Shown here piece after piece: positions 18,108-27,281 of a stretch of 64,000 nt of DNA. The position numbers were made by a program, and so were the translations under genes. The stretch lies in NCBI GenBank assembly GCA_003605085.1, contig QZKD01000038.1, forward strand, positions 1 to 64,000. Reading direction: 5' to 3'. Numbering within the stretch: position 1 is the stretch's first letter; every line of letters starts with the position of its first letter. The notes under the pieces are model-generated. The model was not told where the DNA came from. It saw nothing but the letters and a program-made list of their open reading frames with translations, and made no database searches. This DNA is from Acholeplasma sp. (lineage in GTDB: Bacteria > Bacillota_I > Bacilli_A > Acholeplasmatales > Acholeplasmataceae).

Positions 18108-18838
18108 ATGATGTTCAAAGAATTAATCGTCGTTTTCTGATTTTATTTATAAGTTTCCTCATCCTTGTAGCAAGTGCAGTTATAGGTATGATTATGGCAA
18201 GTTTAAGGATCGTGGATGGAAATATCCAGTATGTCGTATACTTTGGTATTCTACTATTGATGATTATCCTCGTATCCTTATATAAAACAGCTTTTGATAG
18301 AACATCACATCTTGCATACCTGATTAAGATCCGTCACTTTCAAGGAACCCCTTTACCCATCAATCATAGTCAAAATGATGTTCTACTCGAACAAAAATTA
18401 CGTCAGATGGAATTTTCGAGACTCATGATGGATAAGAAACATCAAACGTTTTATAAAGTGACTAGAGATCAGATCAGAAATCGCTTATTAAAGCGCTTTG
18501 TCCTTGAAGTAGTCGTACTCATTTCAGATGATGTTAACGAATTTTACTTAGATGAAGTCGACCATGATATCGAACGCATTCAACAGCAGGAACTTTCAGA
18601 ACAACGCAAGATTGATCGCATGATGATTACTCAAATCAGACACTTTAAAGACATCACTGATGAGATGAAAGAACAGATTAAAGAAATCGTCTTTGTCAAT
18701 CATAATGGTGGGATCATCTCAACCATTAACATTGGTCTACATCATCCATCAAGTCAAGCTGTACTACTCTATGGCGATCCATATTTTCCTTCTCTTTACT
18801 ACAAATATCATGTGGATCAAATCAAAACATTTATCTAA
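18104..18838 (+). CDS. Membrane protein with C-terminal cytoplasmic domain, last gene of opp operon
   Basis: 244 residues. Two N-terminal membrane helices (about 10-32 and 40-60) are followed by about 180 soluble residues with alternating strands and charged helices (EVDHDIERIQQQELSEQRKIDRMM) ending LLYGDPYFPSLYYKYHVDQIKTFI. I do not recognise the soluble domain. The start overlaps the preceding stop as ATGA, giving tight coupling. A strong terminator follows at once. A transporter-associated role is inferred only from position. Confidence 0.75.
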   Translation: MNDVQRINRRFLILFISFLILVASAVIGMIMASLRIVDGNIQYVVYFGILLLMIILVSLYKTAFDRTSHLAYLIKIRHFQGTPLPINHSQNDVLLEQKLRQMEFSRLMMDKKHQTFYKVTRDQIRNRLLKRFVLEVVVLISDDVNEFYLDEVDHDIERIQQQELSEQRKIDRMMITQIRHFKDITDEMKEQIKEIVFVNHNGGIISTINIGLHHPSSQAVLLYGDPYFPSLYYKYHVDQIKTFI

Positions 18839-18842
18839 ACAA

Positions 18843-18875
18843 AAAGCCTGAAGGTCAACTTCAGGCTTTATTTTT
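18843..18875. terminator. Bidirectional terminator between convergent genes
   Basis: Perfect 11-bp stem AAAGCCTGAAG / CTTCAGGCTTT with loop GTCAA, T-rich on the plus strand (18867-18876) and preceded by AAAAA for the minus strand. Confidence 0.85.
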
Positions 18876-18882
18876 TGATGTG

Positions 18883-19824
18883 TTACTTATTTTCAAGAGA
18901 TAAAATGCGTCTTATGCGATAGGTGATAATTCCTGCTAAGAAAATAGCCACGACCGATGAGATCAATCGGTAAGACCCAATACTTAAAGAAGAGAGATAC
19001 AGGTTGACGACAAATAGTCCAATAAAGATGAAGAATCCAGCGATGGATGAGATGAGTAAGATGCGATATGTACTTATAAAGAATGATCTTGTACATTCAT
19101 TATTTCTCATGTTATATATTCTAAATGCTGGAATCAACCCTGGAAGAACAACAGCAAAACCAGCGATAGCAACGAGCATTTCAGCGGATCGAATGAGGTC
19201 ATATCGCCATTCAAAAATGTTAATGGATAAGAAGGATGCGAGAACTAATCCGCTATAAAGTGGAAATACCCAACTATCAAATAAGAAGGGATCGTAGACA
19301 TGAACTGGTTCATCATCAATGATCATCTTATCAATAGCAAACACACTAGCTTGAAAGAATAGCGCTTGGAAAAAGAGAATAATTTCTGAGTTAAAACCGC
19401 CAAAAATGGTTGTAACATAAGTTAAAGTGCGATAGTTTTGACCAGAAAAGTCCAAAATAAGCGCAGGATTACCGGTCAGGACTTTATTCTTGATAATCGA
19501 TGCGACATCGATGATGAGAATGTATTTGTATAAATATAAACTTAAGAAATAAGAAGCAATCATTGCGATACCCACATACATGAGTAATTTGAGTGTGCTT
19601 TTTGTCAACTTAATGTGGTCATATTTCAACCAAACCACCGCAATAACGAAAATGATTAAGAAAACTGCCGTTTTAATATAGATAAGGATATCGGGTAACC
19701 CATAACCATCTAAAATAGGAGAAACAAACAGATTAGAGATAATGGTAAAGACATCTAAGAGTAACACAGCACCGGCAAGCATAGCGATTTTACTTACCAT
19801 AGGGCGATTGGATCTACTGAGCAT
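18883..19824 (-). CDS. Polytopic membrane protein of unknown function under a structured leader
   Basis: 313 residues from the ATG at 19824-19822, chosen because AAAGGAAGG lies 8 nt before it; a longer frame starting upstream at 19878 has no such site. About eight hydrophobic segments span the whole protein, with a central hydrophilic stretch (IIDDEPVHVYDPFLF) and a basic end (YRIRRILSLENK). No family motif is recognised. It is a single-gene unit bounded by a bidirectional terminator downstream and, upstream, by a terminator and a folded RNA (19953-20117) that should control it. A transporter or sensor role would fit riboswitch control, but nothing in the protein proves it. Confidence 0.7.
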   Translation of the reverse strand: MLSRSNRPMVSKIAMLAGAVLLLDVFTIISNLFVSPILDGYGLPDILIYIKTAVFLIIFVIAVVWLKYDHIKLTKSTLKLLMYVGIAMIASYFLSLYLYKYILIIDVASIIKNKVLTGNPALILDFSGQNYRTLTYVTTIFGGFNSEIILFFQALFFQASVFAIDKMIIDDEPVHVYDPFLFDSWVFPLYSGLVLASFLSINIFEWRYDLIRSAEMLVAIAGFAVVLPGLIPAFRIYNMRNNECTRSFFISTYRILLISSIAGFFIFIGLFVVNLYLSSLSIGSYRLISSVVAIFLAGIITYRIRRILSLENK

Positions 19825-19952
19825 AAAAAAAGCCTTCCTTTCTTGAAAAAATAAGTCGTGTTGATTAATTATTAGCATATCACATCTTGGGTTTTAAGTA
19901 AACCAGATGACCTAAAATATGGAGATAATGTGAGTATTTTTCTTTAGGTAAC

Positions 19953-20117
19953 AAAAAAGCTTCGATCTGAAGCTTGTTCGACGTACCTTTATACGTTGCA
20001 TCAAAGTGGATGGCAGTCCGGTGATGCAACAAAGCGAGGTATGCGCTTCTTTGGGAGAAAAATACGTGAGTATTAAGTTTGCAAGAAAAAGGTCAAGCTT
20101 AATACACCCCTATTTTA
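19953..20117 (-). ncRNA. Unclassified structured leader RNA with terminator (riboswitch candidate)
   Basis: On the minus strand a promoter (TTGTCT 20139-20134, 16-nt spacer, TAAAAT 20117-20112) starts an RNA of about 150 nt that ends in a 7-bp terminator AAGCTTC-AGATC-GAAGCTT plus T-run (19975-19953). Within it I see perfect local stems GTATTAAG/CTTAATAC (20105-20098 with 20077-20070), AAGCG/CGCTT, and GTTGCATC/GATGCAAC (20030-20023 with 20002-19995). A long-range helix is also possible: AAGCTTGACCTTT near the 5' end pairs with AAAGGT and CAAGCTT near the 3' end, and the latter is also the 5' arm of the terminator, so the two folds exclude each other. It matches none of the common riboswitch signatures I know. 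The region 19825-20273 contains no convincing gene. Confidence 0.6.
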
Positions 20118-20162
20118 GCATACAAAAAATGAAAGACAATGAAAATTTACATAGATTTACAT

Positions 20163-20176
20163 TGAAAACGTTTCCC
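20163..20176. promoter_or_regulatory. cre-like CcpA site between leader RNA and suf promoters
   Basis: TGAAAACGTTTCCC matches 9 of 11 fixed cre positions. It is 45 nt upstream of the minus-strand -10 at 20117, and about 64 nt upstream of the suf -10. Confidence 0.4.
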
Positions 20177-20240
20177 TATAAAGCCCCCTTTATTTTCCCT
20201 CTAAATAATCATATAAATAGCAATATAAAGTAAGATGTTA

Positions 20241-20246
20241 TATAAT
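20241..20246 (+). promoter_or_regulatory. -10 element of the suf operon promoter
   Basis: Perfect TATAAT 27 bases before the sufC start; the -35 position (20218-20223, TAGCAA) is weak. Confidence 0.55.
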
Positions 20247-20273
20247 AGGTATGGTAAATTCAAGGAGGTCAAT

Positions 20274-21038
20274 ATGGCAAAATTAACAATTAAAAATCTT
20301 CATGTAGGCATTGAAGGTAAAGAGATTTTAAAAGGAGTTAACCTCGAAGTTAAATCCGGTGAAGTCCATGCAATTATGGGTCCAAATGGTACAGGTAAGT
20401 CTACACTTGCCAGTGCACTCATGGGCCATCCAAAATATGAAGTCACTGAAGGCGAAGCATATCTCGATGATAAAAACTTACTTGAGATGGAAGTTGATGA
20501 ACGCGCAAGAGCGGGTTTATTTCTCGCGATGCAATATCCCGCAGAAGTACCAGGCGTCACCAATGCGGATTTTATGCGTCAAGCCCTCAAGGCGACATCT
20601 GGTAAAGATGTAGGATTATTCGAGTTTGCGATTCGGTATGAAAAAAGAGTTGAAGAATTAAAAATGCGTCCCGATTTAGCACATCGTTATTTAAACGAAG
20701 GATTTTCAGGTGGGGAAAGAAAGCGTAATGAAATTTTACAGCTTAAAGTTCTAAGACCAAAATTCGCTATTTTAGATGAAATTGACTCTGGTCTTGATGT
20801 GGATGCACTCAAGATTGTTGGAGAAAACGTCAGTGATTTAGTCAATGATCAATTTGGATGCATCTTGATTACTCACTATCAACGTATTTTAGATTATATC
20901 AAACCAACCAATGTCCATATTATGATCGATGGAAAGATCGTCTTAAGTGGTGGGCAAGAATTGATTCAAAAAATTGATAAACAAGGATATGAATGGATTA
21001 AGGATGAACTCGGAATAGACTTTGTTGAAGGCGAATAG
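20274..21038 (+). CDS. sufC: Fe-S cluster assembly ATPase SufC
   Basis: 254 residues from the ATG at 20274, fixed by AAGGAGGT (20262-20269); an upstream in-frame ATG at 20235 overlaps the -10 box and is rejected. Walker A MGPNGTGKST, the family-specific AMQYPAEVPGVT block, signature FSGGERKRNE, Walker B FAILDEIDSGLD and THYQRIL are all SufC-specific. It powers the cytoplasmic SufBCD scaffold. First gene of the sufCDSUB operon in the usual Firmicutes order. Confidence 0.96.
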   Translation: MAKLTIKNLHVGIEGKEILKGVNLEVKSGEVHAIMGPNGTGKSTLASALMGHPKYEVTEGEAYLDDKNLLEMEVDERARAGLFLAMQYPAEVPGVTNADFMRQALKATSGKDVGLFEFAIRYEKRVEELKMRPDLAHRYLNEGFSGGERKRNEILQLKVLRPKFAILDEIDSGLDVDALKIVGENVSDLVNDQFGCILITHYQRILDYIKPTNVHIMIDGKIVLSGGQELIQKIDKQGYEWIKDELGIDFVEGE

Positions 21039-21040
21039 TC

Positions 21041-21916
21041 ATGAGAGAAATTGTCATTAAGCATCATGAGGTTCAAACCAAACTCCCCAAGGACTTTGTG
21101 TTTGAAAATCAAACACTCATCATTCCAAAAAATATCCAATTCCAAGATCCTATCAAAATAACGATTCAGGATGACAATCATGAATCTTTTGAAATCATCG
21201 TTTCAGAAAACACGAGTATCAAGATCATATTAGAGTTATCCTCTAAAGAAACGACCCCTAATCAATATAAATTTACATTAACTGCGAAGCAAAACTCACA
21301 GGTTAAATATCTTTTAGTAAGTGAATTAGCGAGTAAAAAAGCCCTCGTTGAACACTATTTTACAGCAGAAAGAGATGCGAAACTCAATTTGCTCGGTGGC
21401 TTTGTATCAGATATCATCGAAGCAAAAATGCATGTCGACTTAGTTGGTGAAGGCGCGGAAGTCAAAATGAGAGCTGTCGCAGTCTCTTCTGATGAAAATA
21501 TTCAAAACATCGATGTATTAATCGTTCATAAAGCACCTAATACATTTGGGGATATGACCAATATTGGCATTGCTAATAAAAAGGGTCGTATTATCTTAAA
21601 TGGTGTTGAAAAAATTGAAAAAGGGATGAAACATGCCAATGCATTTCAAACCCTTAAGGGCATTATCACTTCGGATCAAGCAAGTGTTGAAGTTAATCCC
21701 ATTTTACTGATTGATGAATATGATGTTAAAGCGGGTCATGGAGCAACGATCGGTAAGATAGAAGAAAATCAACTTTATTATTTAATGAGTCGTGGTCTCA
21801 CGAAGCGTGAATCGGAAAAATTAATCATCAATGGTTTCTTAAAACCTTTGATCGATGAAATTGATGATGAACCACTAAGAGAAAGATTTGTGCATTTAGT
21901 AAATTCGAGAATATGA
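21041..21916 (+). CDS. sufD: Fe-S cluster assembly scaffold protein SufD
   Basis: 291 residues, short for SufD (about 430 in Bacillus), mainly through a reduced N-terminal region. The C-terminal beta-helix is clear: ADQ-type strands (HVDLVGEGAEVKMRAVAVSS), [93 protein letters not shown]. The Cys/His pair for cluster binding with SufB is represented by the His of KAGHGA. Two bases after sufC; its stop overlaps sufS by four bases. Confidence 0.92.
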   Translation: MREIVIKHHEVQTKLPKDFVFENQTLIIPKNIQFQDPIKITIQDDNHESFEIIVSENTSIKIILELSSKETTPNQYKFTLTAKQNSQVKYLLVSELASKKALVEHYFTAERDAKLNLLGGFVSDIIEAKMHVDLVGEGAEVKMRAVAVSSDENIQNIDVLIVHKAPNTFGDMTNIGIANKKGRIILNGVEKIEKGMKHANAFQTLKGIITSDQASVEVNPILLIDEYDVKAGHGATIGKIEENQLYYLMSRGLTKRESEKLIINGFLKPLIDEIDDEPLRERFVHLVNSRI

Positions 21917-23118
21917 TCGATGTAAAAGCCATTAGAGAGGATTTTCCTGTCTACCAAAACCAACCGAATATGATTTATCTTGATTCTGCTGCATCTGCAC
22001 TGAAAGTTAAATCAGCCATCCACCAAGTGGACAATTATTATCAAACTCTTGGAGTTAATGTCCATCGAGGTGCGTATGATCTCGCGTATGAAACCACGAT
22101 GCTTTTTGAAGGCGCACGTGAGAAAGTTGCCCAGTTCATCCATGCGATTCCCGAAGAAATTGTCTTCACACGTGGAGCCACGAGTGCACTTAATATGGTC
22201 GCTCATGCATATATGAACATTCTTTCTGAAGGTGACGAAATCATTACTAGCGAGCTTGAACATCATTCCTCGGTCTTACCTTGGATGATGGTGGCTAAAC
22301 ACACCAAAGCGAAACTTATCTATGTTCCTTTAACCAAAGAAGGACGCATTACAGAAGAGGGATTTCTCTCAGTGTTAACCAAGAAAACGAAAGTGGTTGC
22401 TCTGACGCATGTCTCCAATGTCATGGGGTACTTAACGCCGATTAAAGCCATTGCTAAACATGCTCACAAGGTCAATGCAGTCGTCGTTTTAGATGGAGCA
22501 CAATCAGTCCCCCACATGAGGGTGGATGTGAAAGATTTAGATATTGATTACTTGGCTTTTTCAGGTCATAAAATGTTTGGTCCTTCGGGTGTAGGTGTTC
22601 TCTACGGAAAAAAACATCTTTTAGATCAGCTTGAACCATTTGAATATGGTGGTGAAATGGTTGATCAAGTCACGAAAGATTCCGCTACATGGAAAGAAGC
22701 TCCCATGCGTCTTGAAGCGGGAACGCCTGTGATCAGTGGTGCTATCGGACTTGCAGCTGCGATGGATTATATCACGCAACTAGGTTTTGAAAATATCCAC
22801 GCCCATACCCATCAAATGCATCAATATACCCTAAAAAAACTTAAGCAATTAGAGGGTATAACCATCTACAATCCCACCGCAGAAAACCCCGTGATTTGTT
22901 TTAATGTCGATGGTGTTCATCCCCACGATATTGCCACCATGTTAGATCAACATAAGGTGAGTGTACGTGCAGGTCATCATTGTGCACAACTCGTCTCTCA
23001 GTTTTTAGGCGTGACATCCACATTAAGAGCATCCTTTCACATCTATAACGATATGCATGATGCAGATACGTTTATCGAATCCGTTAAGGAAGCAAGAGAT
23101 TTCTTTTTAGGTTTTTAG
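21913..23118 (+). CDS. sufS: Cysteine desulfurase SufS
   Basis: 401 residues, full-length class II (group II) desulfurase. PLP-binding Lys220 in SGHKMFGPSGVGVLYG; catalytic Cys357 in RAGHHCAQ; N-terminal IYLDSAASALK. It takes sulfur from cysteine and hands it to SufU. It may also feed ThiI (34357), since no other desulfurase gene is in the window. ATGA overlap with sufD; a GGAG-like site lies at the end of sufD. Confidence 0.96.
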   Translation: MIDVKAIREDFPVYQNQPNMIYLDSAASALKVKSAIHQVDNYYQTLGVNVHRGAYDLAYETTMLFEGAREKVAQFIHAIPEEIVFTRGATSALNMVAHAYMNILSEGDEIITSELEHHSSVLPWMMVAKHTKAKLIYVPLTKEGRITEEGFLSVLTKKTKVVALTHVSNVMGYLTPIKAIAKHAHKVNAVVVLDGAQSVPHMRVDVKDLDIDYLAFSGHKMFGPSGVGVLYGKKHLLDQLEPFEYGGEMVDQVTKDSATWKEAPMRLEAGTPVISGAIGLAAAMDYITQLGFENIHAHTHQMHQYTLKKLKQLEGITIYNPTAENPVICFNVDGVHPHDIATMLDQHKVSVRAGHHCAQLVSQFLGVTSTLRASFHIYNDMHDADTFIESVKEARDFFLGF

Positions 23119-23127
23119 GAGATTAAT

Positions 23128-23574
23128 ATGAATATTGAACAACTCTACCGTCAATTGATTATGGAACACTATAAAAGCCCCAAAAACAAGGGTTTTGTCG
23201 CGGATAACCACTATATGACGGTTCATTTGAATAATCCCTCATGTGGTGACGAAATGACCGTACAGGTCAAAATTGAAGATAACATGATTGTGGATATCAA
23301 ACATCAAGGTACGGGATGTTCAATTTGTTGCTCATCAGCAAGTGTCATGTCGATCACGTTGATGGATCACACCATTGCTGAATCAGAAGCGATTATTAAA
23401 GAGTTTTACGAAATGATCAAGGGATATCCCTACAATCCTGAGATACTCAAAGGTGATGCGCTTGCCTATCAAAATGTTTCACAATTTCCTGCAAGGGTCA
23501 AGTGTGCGACATTGGCATGGAAAGCGGCTGAACAAGCGATTTTAAAAATTAAGGAGGGTATATACCATGGATGA
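23128..23574 (+). CDS. sufU: Sulfur-transfer protein SufU
   Basis: 148 residues, IscU-like fold. The zinc/sulfur ligands of SufU are present: [18 protein letters not shown] and VKCATLAW. The insertion relative to IscU that distinguishes SufU is retained. It is the zinc-dependent sulfur acceptor of SufS. RBS TAGGAG lies just upstream of the ATG; the stop overlaps the sufB start by eight bases. Confidence 0.95.
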   Translation: MNIEQLYRQLIMEHYKSPKNKGFVADNHYMTVHLNNPSCGDEMTVQVKIEDNMIVDIKHQGTGCSICCSSASVMSITLMDHTIAESEAIIKEFYEMIKGYPYNPEILKGDALAYQNVSQFPARVKCATLAWKAAEQAILKIKEGIYHG

Positions 23575-24976
23575 CAATAAAAAGAAAATAGACCAGATTG
23601 TTGGTGAATATCAATTTGGTTGGCATACAGATTCAAAAACGATTTTTTCCACAGGGAAAGGCATCAATGAAGATGTGATTCGTACCATTAGTTCGCATAA
23701 AAATGAACCTGATTGGATGCTTGATTTCCGGTTAAAGAGCTATCAAAAATTCATCGAGCTCAAGAACCCAACATGGGGTCCAGATTTATCATTTATCAAT
23801 TTTGATGAGTTCACCTATTTCATTAGAGCCAGTGAAAGAGCAGAGACCAGCTGGGATGAAGTACCCACAGAAATTAAGGATACATTTGAAAAATTAGGTA
23901 TCCCCGAAGCTGAACGTAACTTTCTTGCTGGTGTGTCAACCCAATTTGAAAGTGAAGTAGTCTATCATAACACACAAAAAGAACTCGAAACACTCGGTGT
24001 TATCTATGTGGATACTGATACTGCACTTCGTGATTACCCAGATCTAGTGAAAAAGTATTTTGGAACGATCATTCCATATGGCGATAATAAATATGCTGCA
24101 TTAAATAGTGCGGTATGGAGCGGTGGTTCATTTATCTACGTGCCCAAAGGTGTGAAGGTGCCCAAACCTCTACAATCCTATTTCAGAATAAATTCAGATC
24201 AAATGGGACAGTTTGAACGTACCCTGATCATCGTGGATGAAGGCGCATATGTCAATTATGTAGAAGGATGTACAGCACCCGTTTATTCCAAAGATTCACT
24301 TCATGCGGCGATTGTTGAAATCGTTGTTCATAAAAATGCAACCTGCCGTTACACAACGATCCAGAACTGGTCGACAAATGTTATTAATCTCGTGACTAAA
24401 CGTGCCTTTGTCTATGAAAATGGACACATGGAATGGATTGATGGCAACATCGGATCCAATGTGAATATGAAATATCCATCGTGTATCTTACTCGGTGAAT
24501 ACGCCAAGGGTACTACCATCTCCATTGCATTTGCTGGAAAAGGACAAATTCAAGATGCAGGGGCTAAAATGATCCATGTCGCACCTAATACCACCTCAAC
24601 TATTATTTCAAAATCCATCTCGAGAGGTGGAGGATCCGTGAACTATCGTGGTAAAGTTGACTTTGGTAAAAATGCCAAAGGTGCTAAAGCGCATGTGGAA
24701 TGTGACACGATTATTCTTGATGACTATTCATTCTCTGATACGATTCCCACCAATACTGTGCGCAATTCAGACGTCTTTTTAGAACATGAAGCCACCGTTT
24801 CAAAGATTTCAGAAGAACAGCTTTTCTATTTGATGAGTCGTGGTTTAACAGAAGAACAAGCAACAGAAATGATTGTTATGGGTTTCATCGAACCTTTTGC
24901 AAAAGAACTTCCCATGGAATATGCAATTGAACTTAATCAGTTGATTAAACTTGAAATGGAAGGCTCTATCGGTTAA
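23567..24976 (+). CDS. sufB: Fe-S cluster assembly scaffold protein SufB
   Basis: 469 residues, full length. Family blocks are evident: [64 protein letters not shown], and the C-terminal [40 protein letters not shown] that is shared with SufD. It builds the cluster in the SufBC2D complex. Last gene of the operon; start preceded by GGAGGGT within sufU. Confidence 0.96.
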   Translation: MDDNKKKIDQIVGEYQFGWHTDSKTIFSTGKGINEDVIRTISSHKNEPDWMLDFRLKSYQKFIELKNPTWGPDLSFINFDEFTYFIRASERAETSWDEVPTEIKDTFEKLGIPEAERNFLAGVSTQFESEVVYHNTQKELETLGVIYVDTDTALRDYPDLVKKYFGTIIPYGDNKYAALNSAVWSGGSFIYVPKGVKVPKPLQSYFRINSDQMGQFERTLIIVDEGAYVNYVEGCTAPVYSKDSLHAAIVEIVVHKNATCRYTTIQNWSTNVINLVTKRAFVYENGHMEWIDGNIGSNVNMKYPSCILLGEYAKGTTISIAFAGKGQIQDAGAKMIHVAPNTTSTIISKSISRGGGSVNYRGKVDFGKNAKGAKAHVECDTIILDDYSFSDTIPTNTVRNSDVFLEHEATVSKISEEQLFYLMSRGLTEEQATEMIVMGFIEPFAKELPMEYAIELNQLIKLEMEGSIG

Positions 24977-24995
24977 TAAAACACAAAAAATAGGG

Positions 24996-25029
24996 AAGAT
25001 ATTTGCAAAACATGGCAAATATCTTTTTT
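24996..25029 (+). terminator. Terminator of the suf operon
   Basis: Perfect 11-bp stem AAGATATTTGC / GCAAATATCTT with loop AAAACATG, then TTTT. Confidence 0.85.
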
Positions 25030-25071
25030 ATTTACCTTAAATAGCGTAAAATAAACTAAAGGTGATGTGTC

Positions 25072-25866
25072 ATGAAAAAGACGCTTTTGTTTTTATTCAT
25101 CATCATGCTCTTCTTACTCAGTTCTTGTACAATAGGACTCGATTATGATGAAATTTATCAAGATTATGAAGAGCATCTTCAAGAAAATCAGGAAGTGTAC
25201 TTAGAACGGATTAACTTTTTAAATCACATCTCGGAAAATATTGTTCGAGGTGTTGTCAAAGTGAAACGATTGTCTTCCAATCAATCTTCGGTAGCCTTAG
25301 GTTCGGGTATCGTGTTTTATGATGATGCACTTTATTATTACATCTTAACCAATAATCATGTGGTATATGATGAAGACGTCAGCGAATCGACCTACACGGT
25401 GTACGACTACCAAAATAATACATATCCAGCAACTTATATGGTAGGAGACCGCAACTATGATTTAGCAGTGATTCGTATTCGTAAACGCTTAAGCAGAGTC
25501 TTAGCCATCCCATTTGCTGCTGACAATCTTGAAATCAATAGTGATGTGACCACGATTGGGTACCCAGAAAGTCAATCAAATTCCATCAATACTGGAATGT
25601 TATTGGACTATGGGGATGTGACCATTGATTTACCATCCACGGTAATCGATATCGATTTTGAAGTCATGATTGCCGACCTACCACTAAAATCTGGCTCTTC
25701 CGGTAGTGGTGCAATTAATAATAACTTTGAACTTATCGGTATTGTCTTTGCTGGAAATTTCACAGGTGGTAGCAATATTGCTGACTATTCATTCATTATT
25801 CCGATATCCGAGGTTAAAGAATTTTTAGCGTTGCATGAGTTTTCATATCGGGAGGCGAAATCATGA
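25072..25866 (+). CDS. Trypsin-like (S1C/HtrA-type) serine protease lipoprotein
   Basis: 264 residues. Signal peptide with lipobox LLSSC (Cys19), then a short charged linker and a chymotrypsin-fold domain. The three catalytic residues are visible: His in LTNNHVVYD, Asp in NYDLAVIRI, Ser in SGSSGSGAINN (GSSG pattern). There is no PDZ domain after the protease domain, so it is shorter than HtrA/DegP. It should act at the outer face of the membrane. The next gene is a paralogue that overlaps it by four bases. Quality-control or processing roles are possible; substrate unknown. Confidence 0.85.
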   Translation: MKKTLLFLFIIMLFLLSSCTIGLDYDEIYQDYEEHLQENQEVYLERINFLNHISENIVRGVVKVKRLSSNQSSVALGSGIVFYDDALYYYILTNNHVVYDEDVSESTYTVYDYQNNTYPATYMVGDRNYDLAVIRIRKRLSRVLAIPFAADNLEINSDVTTIGYPESQSNSINTGMLLDYGDVTIDLPSTVIDIDFEVMIADLPLKSGSSGSGAINNNFELIGIVFAGNFTGGSNIADYSFIIPISEVKEFLALHEFSYREAKS

Positions 25867-26597
25867 AAAAAATAATGATTGTTTTCGTCTTGATCCTAAG
25901 TTCTCTTATGCTCATGTCGTGTAACCGTGAATTATCTCCTGAGGAGCTTCTTGCTAATCAGTATGATGCATATCTTAACGAAGATATCATGAGTGAAGAA
26001 TATTTTGATCAGTATATCAATGAGATTTCTAATTTTACGATTCCTGGTATGGTGATTGTAAAAACAACCATAAGAGATAATCTAGGTATTCTATTGCAAG
26101 AAAAAGAAGGTTCTGGATTCATTTACCAGATCTATGATGATTCCCTACGGGTTGTTACATCCTATGACGTCGTCACAACCGACATTCCTAATGCGACCTT
26201 AACTGTTCAAATCTATGATTTTGCAAGTCGTGCTTATACAGCACTTGTGCTCAATCGCTCTGAAGAACTTGGTTTGGCAAAAATTATCTTTGACACCAAA
26301 GTATCGATTGCTAAAGTGAGAAAACTTCTTTTCTCACCTTATATTCCCTTAGACAATGAACCGATCATGATGATTAGTAATTATCAACAGGTCCATAATT
26401 CAATGCTTATGGGTCTTTTAAGCAGTAAGGATTTAGACAATGACTTTTATTATGTCAATATTCCTGTGGATCAATACGTCAAGGGTGGTGCCGTGATCAA
26501 TATGCGCAATCAAGTGATTGGAGTCGTCGTGGATTTCACGGAAGATCAGGCAGTCATCTTAGGATTAAACACACTACGTGAGTATTTAGGTGTATAA
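25863..26597 (+). CDS. Catalytically dead trypsin-like lipoprotein, paralogue of upstream gene
   Basis: 244 residues with lipobox MLMSC (Cys20). It aligns with the preceding protease throughout: EGSGFIYQIYDDSL with LGSGIVFYDDAL, VVTSYDVV with ILTNNHVV, EELGLAKI with NYDLAVIR, and VINMRNQVIGVVV with AINNNFELIGIVF. In these alignments the catalytic His becomes Asp, Asp becomes Gly, and Ser becomes Lys, so proteolysis is very unlikely. Start overlaps the upstream stop as ATGA, so the pair is translated together. It may act as partner, regulator or substrate-holding subunit of the active copy. Confidence 0.8.
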   Translation: MKKIMIVFVLILSSLMLMSCNRELSPEELLANQYDAYLNEDIMSEEYFDQYINEISNFTIPGMVIVKTTIRDNLGILLQEKEGSGFIYQIYDDSLRVVTSYDVVTTDIPNATLTVQIYDFASRAYTALVLNRSEELGLAKIIFDTKVSIAKVRKLLFSPYIPLDNEPIMMISNYQQVHNSMLMGLLSSKDLDNDFYYVNIPVDQYVKGGAVINMRNQVIGVVVDFTEDQAVILGLNTLREYLGV

Positions 26598-26625
26598 AAA
26601 TCACAGATAAGAAATGGAGATAATG

Positions 26626-27201
26626 ATGCTAAAGTTTCTAATCATCGAAGCGAAATCACTCGAAAAGTTAGATGAGACCATCTTAGTGTCCCTATTTTCT
26701 GAATTTATTCATATCACAGACATCAAGCGTAGAGAAGATGGTCTATCTTTCTTCTTTTCTGGCGACCAAGATGAGTATTTTGAAGATGTCATCTTGAACG
26801 TGATGACGGATACTCTCACAGATCTAAGAATGTATGTTTCACATACGTATCCTCAAGAACATGATCGACTTGAAGCACACCAATACATGTTATCTATTCT
26901 AAAAAAAGTTCCATTTGGAACCTATTACTATCTTGATAATTCACGTGTATTAAGCTTTTTGGGTCATCATATCGATGAGTCAATCAAGCGCTTTATCTTG
27001 AGAAAGTTTTACGACGATCAAGCCATGCTAGAAACACTTCTAATCTATTTTGAATCCAATTTAAACATGATTCACGCAGCAAAAAAACTCTATATTCATC
27101 GAAATACATTGATCCAGCGTTTAGATAAATTTACACAAACCACAGGCTTTGATCCCAGAAAATTTATTGATGCGCATTTGATCTATAATCTCATCGGTTA
27201 A
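26626..27201 (+). CDS. PucR/CdaR-type helix-turn-helix protein
   Basis: About 191 residues from the ATG at 26626 (GGAG 6 nt upstream; ATGs at 26614 and 26623 are alternatives). The C-terminal 55 residues match the PucR C-terminal HTH: LETLLIYFESNLNMIHAAKKLYIHRNTLIQRLDKF, then a TGFDPR segment. The N-terminal part is not recognised and lacks the GGDEF-like domain of larger CdaR proteins. A DNA-binding regulator; targets unknown. It follows the lipoprotein pair by 28 bases and precedes the ATPase gene, after its own terminator. Confidence 0.75.
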   Translation: MLKFLIIEAKSLEKLDETILVSLFSEFIHITDIKRREDGLSFFFSGDQDEYFEDVILNVMTDTLTDLRMYVSHTYPQEHDRLEAHQYMLSILKKVPFGTYYYLDNSRVLSFLGHHIDESIKRFILRKFYDDQAMLETLLIYFESNLNMIHAAKKLYIHRNTLIQRLDKFTQTTGFDPRKFIDAHLIYNLIG

Positions 27202-27205
27202 AAAG

Positions 27206-27229
27206 TGTGCAATGTGCACATTTTTTTTT
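27206..27229 (+). terminator. Terminator after the PucR-type gene
   Basis: TGTGCA / TGCACA stem with loop ATG followed by nine T. Confidence 0.8.
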
Positions 27230-27281
27230 GTAGATAACCTTGTTATAATAGATACATAATACGTTAAAAAGGGAGATACAT

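Noticed and set aside
19953-20117. SRP RNA, 6S RNA, tmRNA or RNase P RNA in the leader region
   Set aside because: The GGAAG apical motif of SRP, the long open hairpin of 6S, the tRNA-like ends of tmRNA and the RNase P core strings are all absent.
20006-20233. 75-codon open frame in the suf upstream region
   Set aside because: No ribosome site, overlaps the structured leader RNA on the other strand, and composition is not coding-like.
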